A model generated the notes under the pieces. The model was not told where the DNA came from and did no database searches. It saw only the letters and a program-made list of their open reading frames with translations. Below, piece after piece: positions 33,758 through 42,062 of a stretch of 64,000 nucleotides of DNA. The translations under genes and the position numbers were made by a program. This stretch comes from Anaerolineales bacterium (GTDB taxonomy: Bacteria > Chloroflexota > Anaerolineae > Anaerolineales > Villigracilaceae). The first letter of the stretch is position 1. The number at the start of each line of letters is the position of its first letter. The stretch lies in the NCBI GenBank assembly GCA_030834895.1, contig JAUQXA010000060.1, positions 124,001-188,000 of the forward strand, given 5' to 3'.

Positions 33758-34546
33758 ATGCCACAAGCAGAAGGTACCACGAATTATACATATGAGGATT
33801 ATGCGTCGAAGCTGGCAGTTAATCGCCTGCCCCAAACAGATGCACTGGTGAATCAAAGGATGAAGATCACCCTCGACTTAGGAACATCCTTTGATCTCGA
33901 ATTCGCAGGTCGGAACAAGCTCATCTGGAAAATTGGTGACGAAGGCGGTACGGACTGGTGCGAGGTGGTGGATGTGGCCCCCAAAACCTATTTCATTGAC
34001 ATGACGTTTACCCATCAACCTCGACAATCACAAACTTTTGTCGTCAACTTTCAAACGCGGCAAGTGCTCGCCGTTCGCACGATAATGCGCGATGGCGATG
34101 TTGGCAAAGAACCCCGGGCTGTGCATGAATTCTGGCCCGGTGTGTTGGGAGATCAGTCCACTCCGCCCATGGGGCGCAAACCGGGACCGACACGTGACCT
34201 CATCGGTTTACGGGCACTCTATGATTATGGTCCAGAGCAGATTATGGAACATATCTACCTGAATTCGGAACGCTACGTCTGGCAAGGTATTATCGGGCCG
34301 TTGCGAGGTGAAGGCGACGTCGACAAGTCTACTGTCTATAAATTCGATGATAATCAATATGTTTTTGCCTTTCGCGAATTCGGATTGCCCGTTTCCACCG
34401 TGTTTTTCTATAACTGGGATCAAATGAGATTAACCGGCAAGTTCTTTGCGATTGGTGAGGATGGCATTCTTGCCAATACCCCTGCCGGTGCTATTATCCA
34501 GAAGTTGTCGATGGCCTTTTATCCCCCCAACATGCAGCCGATATAG
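33758..34546 (+). CDS. MoaF-like protein
   Basis: A 262-residue protein resembling MoaF of Klebsiella and its relatives, with an N-terminal lipocalin-like half (MKITLDLGTSFDLEFAGRNKLIWKI) and a C-terminal half beginning LIGLRALYDYGPEQIMEHIYLNSERYVWQGIIGPLRGEGD, the most recognisable MoaF stretch. MoaF is named for a molybdenum-cofactor role in a tyramine-inducible operon, but its biochemical function is not settled; some relatives bind or modify small aromatic ligands. Its place between an SDR and a C_GCAxxG_C_C gene in a likely aromatic operon fits an aromatic-linked role. Confidence 0.72.
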   Translation: MPQAEGTTNYTYEDYASKLAVNRLPQTDALVNQRMKITLDLGTSFDLEFAGRNKLIWKIGDEGGTDWCEVVDVAPKTYFIDMTFTHQPRQSQTFVVNFQTRQVLAVRTIMRDGDVGKEPRAVHEFWPGVLGDQSTPPMGRKPGPTRDLIGLRALYDYGPEQIMEHIYLNSERYVWQGIIGPLRGEGDVDKSTVYKFDDNQYVFAFREFGLPVSTVFFYNWDQMRLTGKFFAIGEDGILANTPAGAIIQKLSMAFYPPNMQPI

Positions 34547-34662
34547 GCTTGACGAATGTTTCGATCTCGGTTCACACCGATAAGCCAGATTATCGTGAAG
34601 GTACGAGAGCAAAATAAATGAAAAATTTACGTTCTGAAAATCCATCGTGAAGGTAAATACTA

Positions 34663-35298
34663 ATGACAGACTACAAAGTCCTAAAGACTAGAGTGAAAGA
34701 ACTGGCAGGAAGAGACTGGAATGAGCCGGCAATCGAGGCCAGGATTAGAAAGCTATTTGAAGAAGGTATCCCAAGAAAAGACCTCGACCTCCAGGATCTG
34801 CCAGCCAATAAGCAACAAATCCTTGATCGGGTACAACTACGGGCGGAGGAATATAACCTGGTTGCCCGTAATTGCGCCCGAAGCACCGCGCTGGCCGCGA
34901 TGGAAGAATTTGGTTTGGGGAATATGGCGGTGACCAAAGCCCTGTCTCCATTTCCCGGGTTCGGCGGTACCGGTTGGATGTGTGGGGGCGTAACTGGTGG
35001 ATTGATTGCTCTGGGGCTCTATTTTGGCAGCGAAGATTTGCAAGACCATGAGGCTGTCAGAAGAACTATCATGGCCGCACGGGAATTTATGCTGCGCTTT
35101 GAACAGCAGGCTGGTGCAGTTACATGCCCCAAGCTCCATGAGGATGTAGTATTTGGACGATATATGAATCCAGCAGCCAGCCCGGAGAATATGGAGGCTT
35201 TTGCCCAGGAGAAGGGGTTTGCAAAATGTGGTGTATTCCCGGGCATTGGCGCCAGAATTGCTTCGGAGATTATTATTGACAGCATGCAACCGCGCTAA
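34663..35298 (+). CDS. C_GCAxxG_C_C-family putative redox protein (divergent)
   Basis: A 211-residue protein with an N-terminal helical extension and a region like the C_GCAxxG_C_C family: CARSTALAAMEEFGLG, then GGTGWMCGGVTGGLIALGLYFG, then a further cysteine (AVTCPKL) and a C-terminal cysteine (FAKCGVFPG). The canonical GCAxxG reads CGGVTGG here, so the match is divergent. The family is predicted to be redox-active and often lies near molybdenum/tungsten or corrinoid enzymes. It is the last gene before the TetR regulator. I would not assign a reaction. Confidence 0.6.
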   Translation: MTDYKVLKTRVKELAGRDWNEPAIEARIRKLFEEGIPRKDLDLQDLPANKQQILDRVQLRAEEYNLVARNCARSTALAAMEEFGLGNMAVTKALSPFPGFGGTGWMCGGVTGGLIALGLYFGSEDLQDHEAVRRTIMAAREFMLRFEQQAGAVTCPKLHEDVVFGRYMNPAASPENMEAFAQEKGFAKCGVFPGIGARIASEIIIDSMQPR

Positions 35299-35429
35299 TA
35301 CCTTCCTGTTTTTTGGTGTTCACTCCGCTGTTGGATTTATCTTAGCATCAGACATATGCCCAGCATTCCTCGAATATGCTCAATCGTCCAAGATTAGACA
35401 AAAAACGCGCTATCAAGTTGGAGAAATTT

Positions 35430-36017
35430 ATGGAAAATCGAACAAATACAAGCCGAAAAGAACAGGCTGAAGAAACCAGGAACCGTATTTACACCTCCGC
35501 AATCGAGCTTATGGAGGAAAATGGGTTTGGGAATTTCACCATCGAAGACATCAGCAAAAGGGCGGGGGTCTCTGTTGGCGCCTTTTATCATTACTTCGAT
35601 TCAAAGAACGACATTCTTGCGGAAATCTTCTATCGGGCAGACGATTACTTTTCCACTCACGCAGTCAATCCGCTTAGCAAGAGGAGCGTCTCTGAACAAA
35701 TTATCGAATATTTTGACCATTATGCCAAATTCAATGTTGCCTGTGGAGTGGAAACAACTCAGCAGATCTTCAATCCAAAGATCAAATTCTTCATCGAGGA
35801 AGGACGTCCAATGTTGAAGATTTTGGAGGATTTAATCCGCAATGGTCAGGAGAAGAATGAAATCCGCGGGGACATGGATGCGAAAGAGTTGGTAAGGTAC
35901 CTGTTGGTTATGGCACGTGGTATTGTCTTTGAGTGGAGCCTGTATGATGGAAATTATGACCTTGAAGCCAAGATGCACAAATATATGGAGAGCCTCGTCT
36001 CAACCATCAAAGCGTAA
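35430..36017 (+). CDS. TetR-family transcriptional regulator
   Basis: A 195-residue regulator; the ATG at 35430 follows GGAG, although the frame is open further upstream. The N-terminal helix-turn-helix is FTIEDISKRAGVSVGAFYHYF, preceded by RNRIYTSAIELMEENGFGN. The C-terminal ligand domain is not recognisable at subfamily level. It lies in the middle of the co-oriented catabolic genes and is followed 76 bases later by CoA-transferases. The palindrome at 36034-36051 in that gap is a candidate operator. The ligand may be an aromatic acid or its CoA ester, as for several TetR regulators of such pathways. Confidence 0.88.
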   Translation: MENRTNTSRKEQAEETRNRIYTSAIELMEENGFGNFTIEDISKRAGVSVGAFYHYFDSKNDILAEIFYRADDYFSTHAVNPLSKRSVSEQIIEYFDHYAKFNVACGVETTQQIFNPKIKFFIEEGRPMLKILEDLIRNGQEKNEIRGDMDAKELVRYLLVMARGIVFEWSLYDGNYDLEAKMHKYMESLVSTIKA

Positions 36018-36033
36018 AGTTGTAATGTATCTC

Positions 36034-36051
36034 GAATGGTGCTTCATTCGT
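36034..36051. promoter_or_regulatory. Candidate TetR operator upstream of the CoA-transferase genes
   Basis: CGAATG-gtgctt-CATTCG is a perfect 6+6+6 inverted repeat lying 42 bases before the GTG start of the first CoA-transferase. The related half-sites ATTC/GAAT recur at 35365-35375, upstream of the TetR gene. No clear -35/-10 pair was identified beside it. Confidence 0.4.
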
Positions 36052-36092
36052 CCAGTATCAATTCAGGCATTTAGACAGAAAGGGTTAATATC

Positions 36093-37427
36093 GTGACAGA
36101 AGATACCTGGAAGAATTACAGGGAGAAGAAATATTCCAAACCATCGCCGCTGAAAGGCATCCGAGTGCTGGAAGTGTGCACTCTCTTGCTGGGTCCATCA
36201 GGGCCGGGTATATTGTCGAGAATGGGCGCCGAGGTCATCAAGTGTGAAATGCCTCCCCTGGGTGATACATTGCGCAGCCTCGTGCCCTTTGGCTATTTCT
36301 TCAGGGAGCAAAGTACGTCATTCATAAGGCCCAACCCTAACAAGTATTGGATAGGACTGGATTTACATACGCCTGAAGGTCAGGAGGTGTTTCGAGAACT
36401 CGCGGCCAAAGTCGATATTATTGAAGAGAATCAGAGGCCGGGCGTCATGGAGAAATGGAATGTCGGTTATCGACAAATCAAGGAAATCAACCCGGACATT
36501 ATCTACATCTCCAAGACCGGTTTTGGCCAATGGGGCCAATATGCCGAGGAGAATAGGCCCAGCAACGACGGCGCAGCGCAGGGAATGTCGGGATATGCCT
36601 GGATGTCGAGTTTTCCTGGACAGCCCCCCCTCAAGAGCCGTTTATATATTTCCGACAGTTATGGCGCATTAATGGGTGAAGTAGCTGTTCTGGCTGCCCT
36701 CCATTATCGCGATAGGACGGGGAAAGGGCAGTTCATCGAGTTGTCGCAAGTCGAGAGCATTATGCGGACCATGTCTTGGATATGGCCGTATCAGCACATT
36801 ATAGGCAATAGAGCCATGCCAGCGGGAAACAGGGATGTATCGATATGTCCTGCTGATACGTTCCGCTGCGCAGATGACACGTTTTTGGCGCTGGCCGCGC
36901 CATTACCGGAGGAGTTCAGGGGCCTATGCATTGCGATGGGCAGGACTGAACTGGCTGACGATCCCAGATTTGCGGATCACCTGACGCGACTGCAGGAAGA
37001 GAACGCCATCGAGATTCTCCGAATCATCGCCGATTGGGTGAAAACCAAGACTCCTGATGAGGTGGAATGCCTGGCTGGAGAGCACGGGTTTACCGCGTCT
37101 CGTCTCTATACGATCAAAGATGTCGTGGAGAATCAGCATTTCCGGGAGCGCGGCTTTGTGGCGGAGGTTGATGACCCGCTCCTTGGTGAGTTTTTGGATT
37201 ATGAATTCCCGGTGATGATGTCCAGGACCCCGCCGAGAGTTAGCTGGACAATCAGGCCTGTGGGTTTCGACAACGAATATGTAATGGCACATCGTTTGGG
37301 CAAGAGTGAAGACGAGATCAAGCGGTTGTACGAGCGCGGTGCCCTGGGCAAATGGGCAGACGTGCGTGGTCGCCGACCATCTGCTGATTGGGATGGCAAG
37401 ACCGGTTTGATCATGAAAAGAGATTGA
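36093..37427 (+). CDS. Family III CoA-transferase, subunit 1
   Basis: A 444-residue CaiB/BaiF-type CoA-transferase beginning at GTG 36093 after an AAAGGG site. Family motifs: GIRVLEVCTLLLGPSGPGILSRMGAEVIKCE, NKYWIGLDLHTPEGQEVFRELAAKVDIIEENQRPGVMEKWNVGY, and the presumed catalytic aspartate D159 in PSNDGAAQG. It is followed 39 bases later by a second, similar-length family member. Tandem family III CoA-transferases form two-subunit enzymes in anaerobic aromatic pathways such as BbsEF. Here a carboxylic acid would be activated without ATP, using acetyl-CoA or another CoA donor. The acceptor is inferred to be a cinnamate. Confidence 0.85.
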   Translation: MTEDTWKNYREKKYSKPSPLKGIRVLEVCTLLLGPSGPGILSRMGAEVIKCEMPPLGDTLRSLVPFGYFFREQSTSFIRPNPNKYWIGLDLHTPEGQEVFRELAAKVDIIEENQRPGVMEKWNVGYRQIKEINPDIIYISKTGFGQWGQYAEENRPSNDGAAQGMSGYAWMSSFPGQPPLKSRLYISDSYGALMGEVAVLAALHYRDRTGKGQFIELSQVESIMRTMSWIWPYQHIIGNRAMPAGNRDVSICPADTFRCADDTFLALAAPLPEEFRGLCIAMGRTELADDPRFADHLTRLQEENAIEILRIIADWVKTKTPDEVECLAGEHGFTASRLYTIKDVVENQHFRERGFVAEVDDPLLGEFLDYEFPVMMSRTPPRVSWTIRPVGFDNEYVMAHRLGKSEDEIKRLYERGALGKWADVRGRRPSADWDGKTGLIMKRD

Positions 37428-37466
37428 CCCGACTCGGCTGGACTGTGTCAAGAAAAGGTTACAAGG

Positions 37467-38807
37467 ATGATAGAAATGGAAAAACAAACTTGGGCTGATT
37501 GGATAAGGGAGCGGGATGACCCAAAAGTTACAGGAGCCAAACCCGAAGCCCTGGACGATATCACCGTTTTGGACTTGAGTTACAACAGCTTTGCGGGATG
37601 TGCCTGCTCTTCGATGTTGGCCGAGTTTGGCGCTGAAGTCTTGAGGGTAGAACCGCCGGAAGGTGATTTCATCAGGACGTGCACCCCTTACGGAATACTA
37701 CATAAGGGTGTAGGTCTTAACTATTTGAGCGAGGGCAGAAACAAGTTCCATATTACTCTGAACCTCGAAAAGCCAGAGGGCAGAGAGTTGCTCAAGAGTC
37801 TGGTGACCCAGGTGGATGTGCTTATAGAAACCTACAAACCAGGGGTCATGGATGATTGGGGCGTTGGCTACGAGGTGTTGAAGGAGATCAATCCCAGGCT
37901 GATCTTCGCCTCCATCACGGCAAATGGGCAGTTCGGGCCCTTGAGTCGCAGCCGGATGTCAGACTACGACAATATCATCCAGGCGAGGTCGGCAAACCAA
38001 TATGACTCGGGCGAGATGCTGCCGGAGGGCATGTGCTACGATGAACGTCCCTGGGCAATTCCCACCAAGGCTGGTCCCTGGATAGGTTCGGTGCAGGCGG
38101 GAACGTTCATGGCAGTGGGTATTCTGGCCGCCCTGCATTGGAGAGCAATGACCGGGGAAGGACAGGCGCTGGATGTCGCCTCGGCAGAATCCTATGCCTC
38201 TCTGGAGGACTGGGCATCAATATGGTATCAGGGCGCGGGAGTCGTAAATGAACGTTTTGGCAGCCTGAATACGGGCGGTTGGCTATATTGCTTCGCGCCG
38301 ACCAAAAATGGCGCCGTTTTTCTGGGTGCCTTGAGATTGGAGATGTGGCAGGCATTTGCTGACATGGTGGGGAAATGGGATGAATGGGGTGCCGCAAGTT
38401 GGGAACACCTGGCGGCGTTCGCGGAAAAAGATGTGCAGTTGAAATGGGCGGAACTGGTCTTTGCTGAAACACGCAAGTATACCAACGAGGAACTGGTCAA
38501 CATGTCGTTGGAATATACCAGGAAGGGTCGTCTGGCCCCAATCACCCCGGTCGTGGCTCCCGTATGTTCCCCTGATGAGACCATGCGGGACACGAACTGG
38601 TTGGAGCGAGGAATTTTTACTCCAGTGAGTGACCCTGTCTATGGAGAGATCATCGTCGCCCAGGGACAGTACAAACTGACAGAAACACCCATAAGAACAA
38701 AGTGGGTGTGCCGGCCGGTCGGCTACGACAATGAGCACATCTACCTTAAGTACATGGGTTTTGGACCGCGAAGGCTGAGAGAGTTGAAAACTGTAAACAT
38801 AATCTAG
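37467..38807 (+). CDS. Family III CoA-transferase, subunit 2
   Basis: A 446-residue CaiB/BaiF-type protein, start ATG 37467 or 37476. It shows ITVLDLSYNSFAGCACSSMLAEFGAEVLRVEPPEGD, KFHITLNLEKPEGRELLKSLVTQVDVLIETYKPGVMDDWGVGYEVLKEINPRLI and an aspartate-containing segment SRMSDYDNI where the catalytic Asp is expected (D166 or D168). It is clearly paralogous to the gene upstream but well diverged, as for heteromeric CoA-transferases. The third AOR gene follows after about 86 bases. Confidence 0.85.
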   Translation: MIEMEKQTWADWIRERDDPKVTGAKPEALDDITVLDLSYNSFAGCACSSMLAEFGAEVLRVEPPEGDFIRTCTPYGILHKGVGLNYLSEGRNKFHITLNLEKPEGRELLKSLVTQVDVLIETYKPGVMDDWGVGYEVLKEINPRLIFASITANGQFGPLSRSRMSDYDNIIQARSANQYDSGEMLPEGMCYDERPWAIPTKAGPWIGSVQAGTFMAVGILAALHWRAMTGEGQALDVASAESYASLEDWASIWYQGAGVVNERFGSLNTGGWLYCFAPTKNGAVFLGALRLEMWQAFADMVGKWDEWGAASWEHLAAFAEKDVQLKWAELVFAETRKYTNEELVNMSLEYTRKGRLAPITPVVAPVCSPDETMRDTNWLERGIFTPVSDPVYGEIIVAQGQYKLTETPIRTKWVCRPVGYDNEHIYLKYMGFGPRRLRELKTVNII

Positions 38808-38893
38808 ATATCGTAACAGCAAAGTTGCGTCAGCACTACAAGTCCAATCAACCCTTTAGTTTTTTCTTAGAATCACCCAAAAGGAGGCCGAAG

Positions 38894-40771
38894 ATGTATT
38901 CTGGAGGATATGCTGGTAGGATACTTCGCATCAATCTCAGCAACAAGACGGCAAAAGAGGAACCGCTGTCGGAGGAAATGGCGCGAGATTTCATCGGTGG
39001 ATCAGGTTTTGGCATAAAGTACCTTTTTGATGAGGTAAAGCCAGGTACAGATCCCCTCGGACCTGACAATAAGCTAATTTTCGCTCCGGGACCCTTCACG
39101 GGAGCTGGCATTCCTTCCGCGAGCCGGATGGCTGTGACCGGAAAGTCGCCTCTCACTGGCGCTGTGGGTATGGCTCTGTCGGGAGGGCAATTTCCCGCAG
39201 AGATGAAATTTGCCGGATGGGACGCAATCATCATAGAAGGCAAGGCGGACAAACCGACATATGTCGCCATCAAGGGGAAGGATGTACGGTTCCATAATGC
39301 CAGTCATTGCTGGGGAACCCTCACATCCGATTGCCAACAGATCATTAAAGATGAGTTGCACGACCAGAACGTACGGGTCTGCTGTATCGGGCCCGCGGGA
39401 GAGCACCTGAGCAAGATCGCCGGCATGATCAATGAACGCAGGGCCGTTGGGCGCAAAGGCCTCGGCGCTGTCATGGGATCGAAGAACTTGAAAGCAATTG
39501 CGATCCGCGGAACCGATCCCGTGGACATCGCATCAAAGGAGAAATACAGTACAGCCCGTACCGCGCTGCTCAAGGCTTTCAAGGAAAGCCCCGTGCTCTA
39601 TTCGGAGTTTTCTCAACATGGCACGCCCATGGTTGCTGATCTCACCGGCGCCATGGGCGTCCTTCCGGCAAAGAACTGGTCTGAAACAGGTGAATTCGTT
39701 CCCGTGGAAGGGATCGGCCGGGAGGCGCAGGCTACCCGAAAAGTTGGCAGGGAACATTGTCACGACTGTCCCGTTGGCTGCAGCCAGTTGAAGCTTGCCC
39801 AGACGGGTGAGTACGCCGGCATCCTTAGCGAAGGTCCCGATTTCGAAACAGTTTATTCCTTTGGAAGTGGCGTCGGCATAGACGAGATCGATCCCATCGT
39901 CGCTGCCGACCGCCTTGCCGACGAACTGGGACTTGACTCCATCTCCGCAGGCGTGACTATTAGTTTCGCCATGGAACTCTTCGAAAGGGGTATTCTTACA
40001 CTCGATGAAACGGAAGGCATCGACCTGCGTTTTGGCAACGATGAAGCCATGATAAAAGTTCTGCGCAAGATCGCTTACCGTGATGGCTTGTTAGGCGACC
40101 TGCTTGCCGATGGCAGTCTTGCCGCAGCGAAGAAGATAGGGAAAGGTGCTGAGAAATACGCCATGCAGATCAAGGGGCTTGAGCTTCCCGGCTATGATGT
40201 GCGAGGGCTGAAAGGCCACGGTCTTGGCTTTGCCACATCTTATACGGGGGCCGATCATTGCAGGGGCTATGCTTTCCAGGAGGTCTTTGGCGTCCCTGTC
40301 CCTTGGGAAGTAGACCGCCTCGCCATTGAAAACAAAGGAAAGCTCACAATCTGGAACCAGGATGTCCGAACAGCCACCCTGGATTGTGCCCCGATGTGCG
40401 CTTTCCTCCTGGACATGGCTGTCCCTGCCACCGCCTGCCAGAACACGGCCAGCCTGATGGAGGCCGTGACCGGCTTAAGTTTTACTCCGGAAGAGGTACT
40501 GGAAGCGGGGGAACGGGTCAACAACCTCGCCAAGGCCTTCAATGTGCGAGAAGGTTTCACTCGTGCCGACGATACCTTACCCGAGAGGTTGATGACCGAA
40601 CCTCTGAAAGCCGGTTCTTCCAAGGGGCAGGTAATCAGCAGGAACGACTTGGATACGATGCTTGATGAGTATTACTCATTGCGGGGTTGGGACGTGAAAA
40701 CAGGTACGCCAACCCGGGCAAAATTGACCGCTCTACGGTTGGCGTATGTTGCGGATGCACTCGGGTTATAG
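38894..40771 (+). CDS. Aldehyde ferredoxin oxidoreductase 3 (canonical type)
   Basis: A 625-residue AOR starting at the ATG at 38894 after an AAGGAGG site. It has the typical start (GYAGRILRINLSNKTAKEEPL), GPFTGAGIPSASRMAVTGKSPLTGA, and 4Fe-4S ligands C289, C292 and C296 (CHDCPVGC), almost at the Pyrococcus AOR positions, with a late cysteine in CAPMC. The pterin motif is DELGLDSISAG. It is longer and more canonical than AOR1 and AOR2. It lies between CoA-transferases and a hydroxycinnamoyl-CoA lyase homologue, so a benzaldehyde such as vanillin is the most natural substrate, with reduced ferredoxin as product. Confidence 0.92.
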   Translation: MYSGGYAGRILRINLSNKTAKEEPLSEEMARDFIGGSGFGIKYLFDEVKPGTDPLGPDNKLIFAPGPFTGAGIPSASRMAVTGKSPLTGAVGMALSGGQFPAEMKFAGWDAIIIEGKADKPTYVAIKGKDVRFHNASHCWGTLTSDCQQIIKDELHDQNVRVCCIGPAGEHLSKIAGMINERRAVGRKGLGAVMGSKNLKAIAIRGTDPVDIASKEKYSTARTALLKAFKESPVLYSEFSQHGTPMVADLTGAMGVLPAKNWSETGEFVPVEGIGREAQATRKVGREHCHDCPVGCSQLKLAQTGEYAGILSEGPDFETVYSFGSGVGIDEIDPIVAADRLADELGLDSISAGVTISFAMELFERGILTLDETEGIDLRFGNDEAMIKVLRKIAYRDGLLGDLLADGSLAAAKKIGKGAEKYAMQIKGLELPGYDVRGLKGHGLGFATSYTGADHCRGYAFQEVFGVPVPWEVDRLAIENKGKLTIWNQDVRTATLDCAPMCAFLLDMAVPATACQNTASLMEAVTGLSFTPEEVLEAGERVNNLAKAFNVREGFTRADDTLPERLMTEPLKAGSSKGQVISRNDLDTMLDEYYSLRGWDVKTGTPTRAKLTALRLAYVADALGL

Positions 40772-40782
40772 GTTTTCACGAA

Positions 40783-41070
40783 ATGAAAATTACACTGCAC
40801 ACTATTTTGGGAATTAAAGAAGTAATCGGCCAAAGACTGACGGAGATCGAGCTTCCCCACGGGTCGACGGTCGAGGATTTTTTGACATACATGAGAAAAA
40901 GGTGGGGCAACAAGCTTTCCACCCGCCTTTTTCATCCCGATGGTGGTGCTGTTCTTCCTTATGTGCGGATCATGGTCAACGGTCAGACCATTGACTTTCT
41001 TGAAGGCTTGGAAACACCTCTGAAAGAGGGGGATGAAGTTCTGATCCTGCCGCCAGCCTCTGGCGGGTGA
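40783..41070 (+). CDS. MoaD/ThiS-family sulfur carrier protein 3
   Basis: A 95-residue beta-grasp protein starting at ATG 40783 (MKITLHTILGIKEVIG) and ending LPPASGG with the di-glycine tail. Internal motifs VEDFLTYMRKRWG and IMVNGQTIDFLEGLETPLKEGDEVLILPP are MoaD-like. It starts 11 bases after AOR3, repeating the AOR-MoaD pairing seen twice earlier. It is slightly longer than the other two carriers through an insert in the middle. Confidence 0.83.
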   Translation: MKITLHTILGIKEVIGQRLTEIELPHGSTVEDFLTYMRKRWGNKLSTRLFHPDGGAVLPYVRIMVNGQTIDFLEGLETPLKEGDEVLILPPASGG

Positions 41071-41134
41071 TGTCCCATGCCTATTGCAAAGGCTTATACT
41101 GCCCATACCCATAGATAAACAGGAGAATGAGATT

Positions 41135-41980
41135 ATGGCATTCAATACTTCGGAAGTGGACAAGAATCTAGTTCGGCTCGAATACGATAATGGAGTGGCG
41201 TGGGTCATTCTAAATCGGCCGGAAAAGCGAAATGCGCTCAGCCCGGCGTTGAGTCTTCGTATGTTGGAGATATTCGACGAGGTCGAGGCCGACGATCGCT
41301 GTGGCGTGATGGTTCTGACAGGGGAAGGGACGGCTTTCTCTGCAGGCATGGACATCAAAGAGTATTTCCGGGATATGAAGGACCAGCCACGCAGTGTGAA
41401 CCTGAAAGTGCGTCGACTCAACTATGAATGGCAGTGGCGCCGGTTGAGATATTTTATGAAACCTACCATTGCGATGGTGAATGGGTGGTGCTTTGGCGGG
41501 GCTTTTCTGCCTGTGGTATCCTGCGATCTTGCCATCGCCGCCGAGGAAGCAAAATTCGGTTTGTCCGAAGTCAACTGGGGCATCCTCCCGGCTGGTAATG
41601 TAAGCCGGGCCGTGGCCGAAACGATGCGGACTCGCGACGGACTTTATTATGTCATGACTGGCGAGTTGTTCGACGGACGTAAGGCCGCGGAAATGGGACT
41701 GGTCAACGAAGCGGTGCCCCAGGAAAAACTGCGTGAACGCGTCCGCGAATTGGCAGATATCCTTCTGGAGAAAAGCCCCGCTGTCCTAAAGGCGGCCAAA
41801 GACGCCTTCAAGAGAGTGCAAGAACTCGACTGGGATATGTCAGAGGAATATCTTATAACCAAGCAGGAGCAGCTTTGGTTCCTCGCGGGGGAAGAGCGTG
41901 AAGAAGGCATTAAACAATTCCTTGACGACAAGACCTACAAGCCCGGTCTCGGAATGTATAAACGACCTTCGAAGGAGTAG
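41135..41980 (+). CDS. Hydroxycinnamoyl-CoA hydratase-lyase homologue (crotonase family)
   Basis: A 281-residue crotonase with close resemblance, recalled from the Pseudomonas enzyme, to feruloyl-CoA hydratase-lyase: VILNRPEKRNALSP, AGMDIKEYFRD, KPTIAMVNGWCFGG, FGLSEVNWGI, YYVMTGELFDGRKAAEMGLVNE and the C-terminal KQFLDDKTYKPGLGMYKR. The enzyme hydrates feruloyl-CoA and cleaves it to vanillin plus acetyl-CoA. E145 matches catalytic E143 and M72 matches M70; the phenol-contacting S123 and Y239 appear as L125 and I241. The AGGAG-preceded ATG at 41135 is the likely start. It ends the long plus-strand gene run. Confidence 0.83.
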   Translation: MAFNTSEVDKNLVRLEYDNGVAWVILNRPEKRNALSPALSLRMLEIFDEVEADDRCGVMVLTGEGTAFSAGMDIKEYFRDMKDQPRSVNLKVRRLNYEWQWRRLRYFMKPTIAMVNGWCFGGAFLPVVSCDLAIAAEEAKFGLSEVNWGILPAGNVSRAVAETMRTRDGLYYVMTGELFDGRKAAEMGLVNEAVPQEKLRERVRELADILLEKSPAVLKAAKDAFKRVQELDWDMSEEYLITKQEQLWFLAGEEREEGIKQFLDDKTYKPGLGMYKRPSKE

Positions 41981-42032
41981 GACGCAGGCACTGTTTCGAA
42001 CATCAAAGTCGGGGATTGTTTTTTTGATATAA

Positions 42033-42062
42033 AGCCACGGAGTCGCGCTTGACTCCGTGGCT
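42033..42062 (-). terminator. Intrinsic terminator at the end of the minus-strand methyltransferase operon
   Basis: AGCCACGGAGTC (42033-42044), loop of 6, GACTCCGTGGCT (42051-42062) form a perfect 12-bp stem touching the MFS stop codon. On the minus strand the stem is followed by TTTATAT. It lies between convergent transcripts and may serve both, although no T-run follows on the plus side. Confidence 0.7.
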
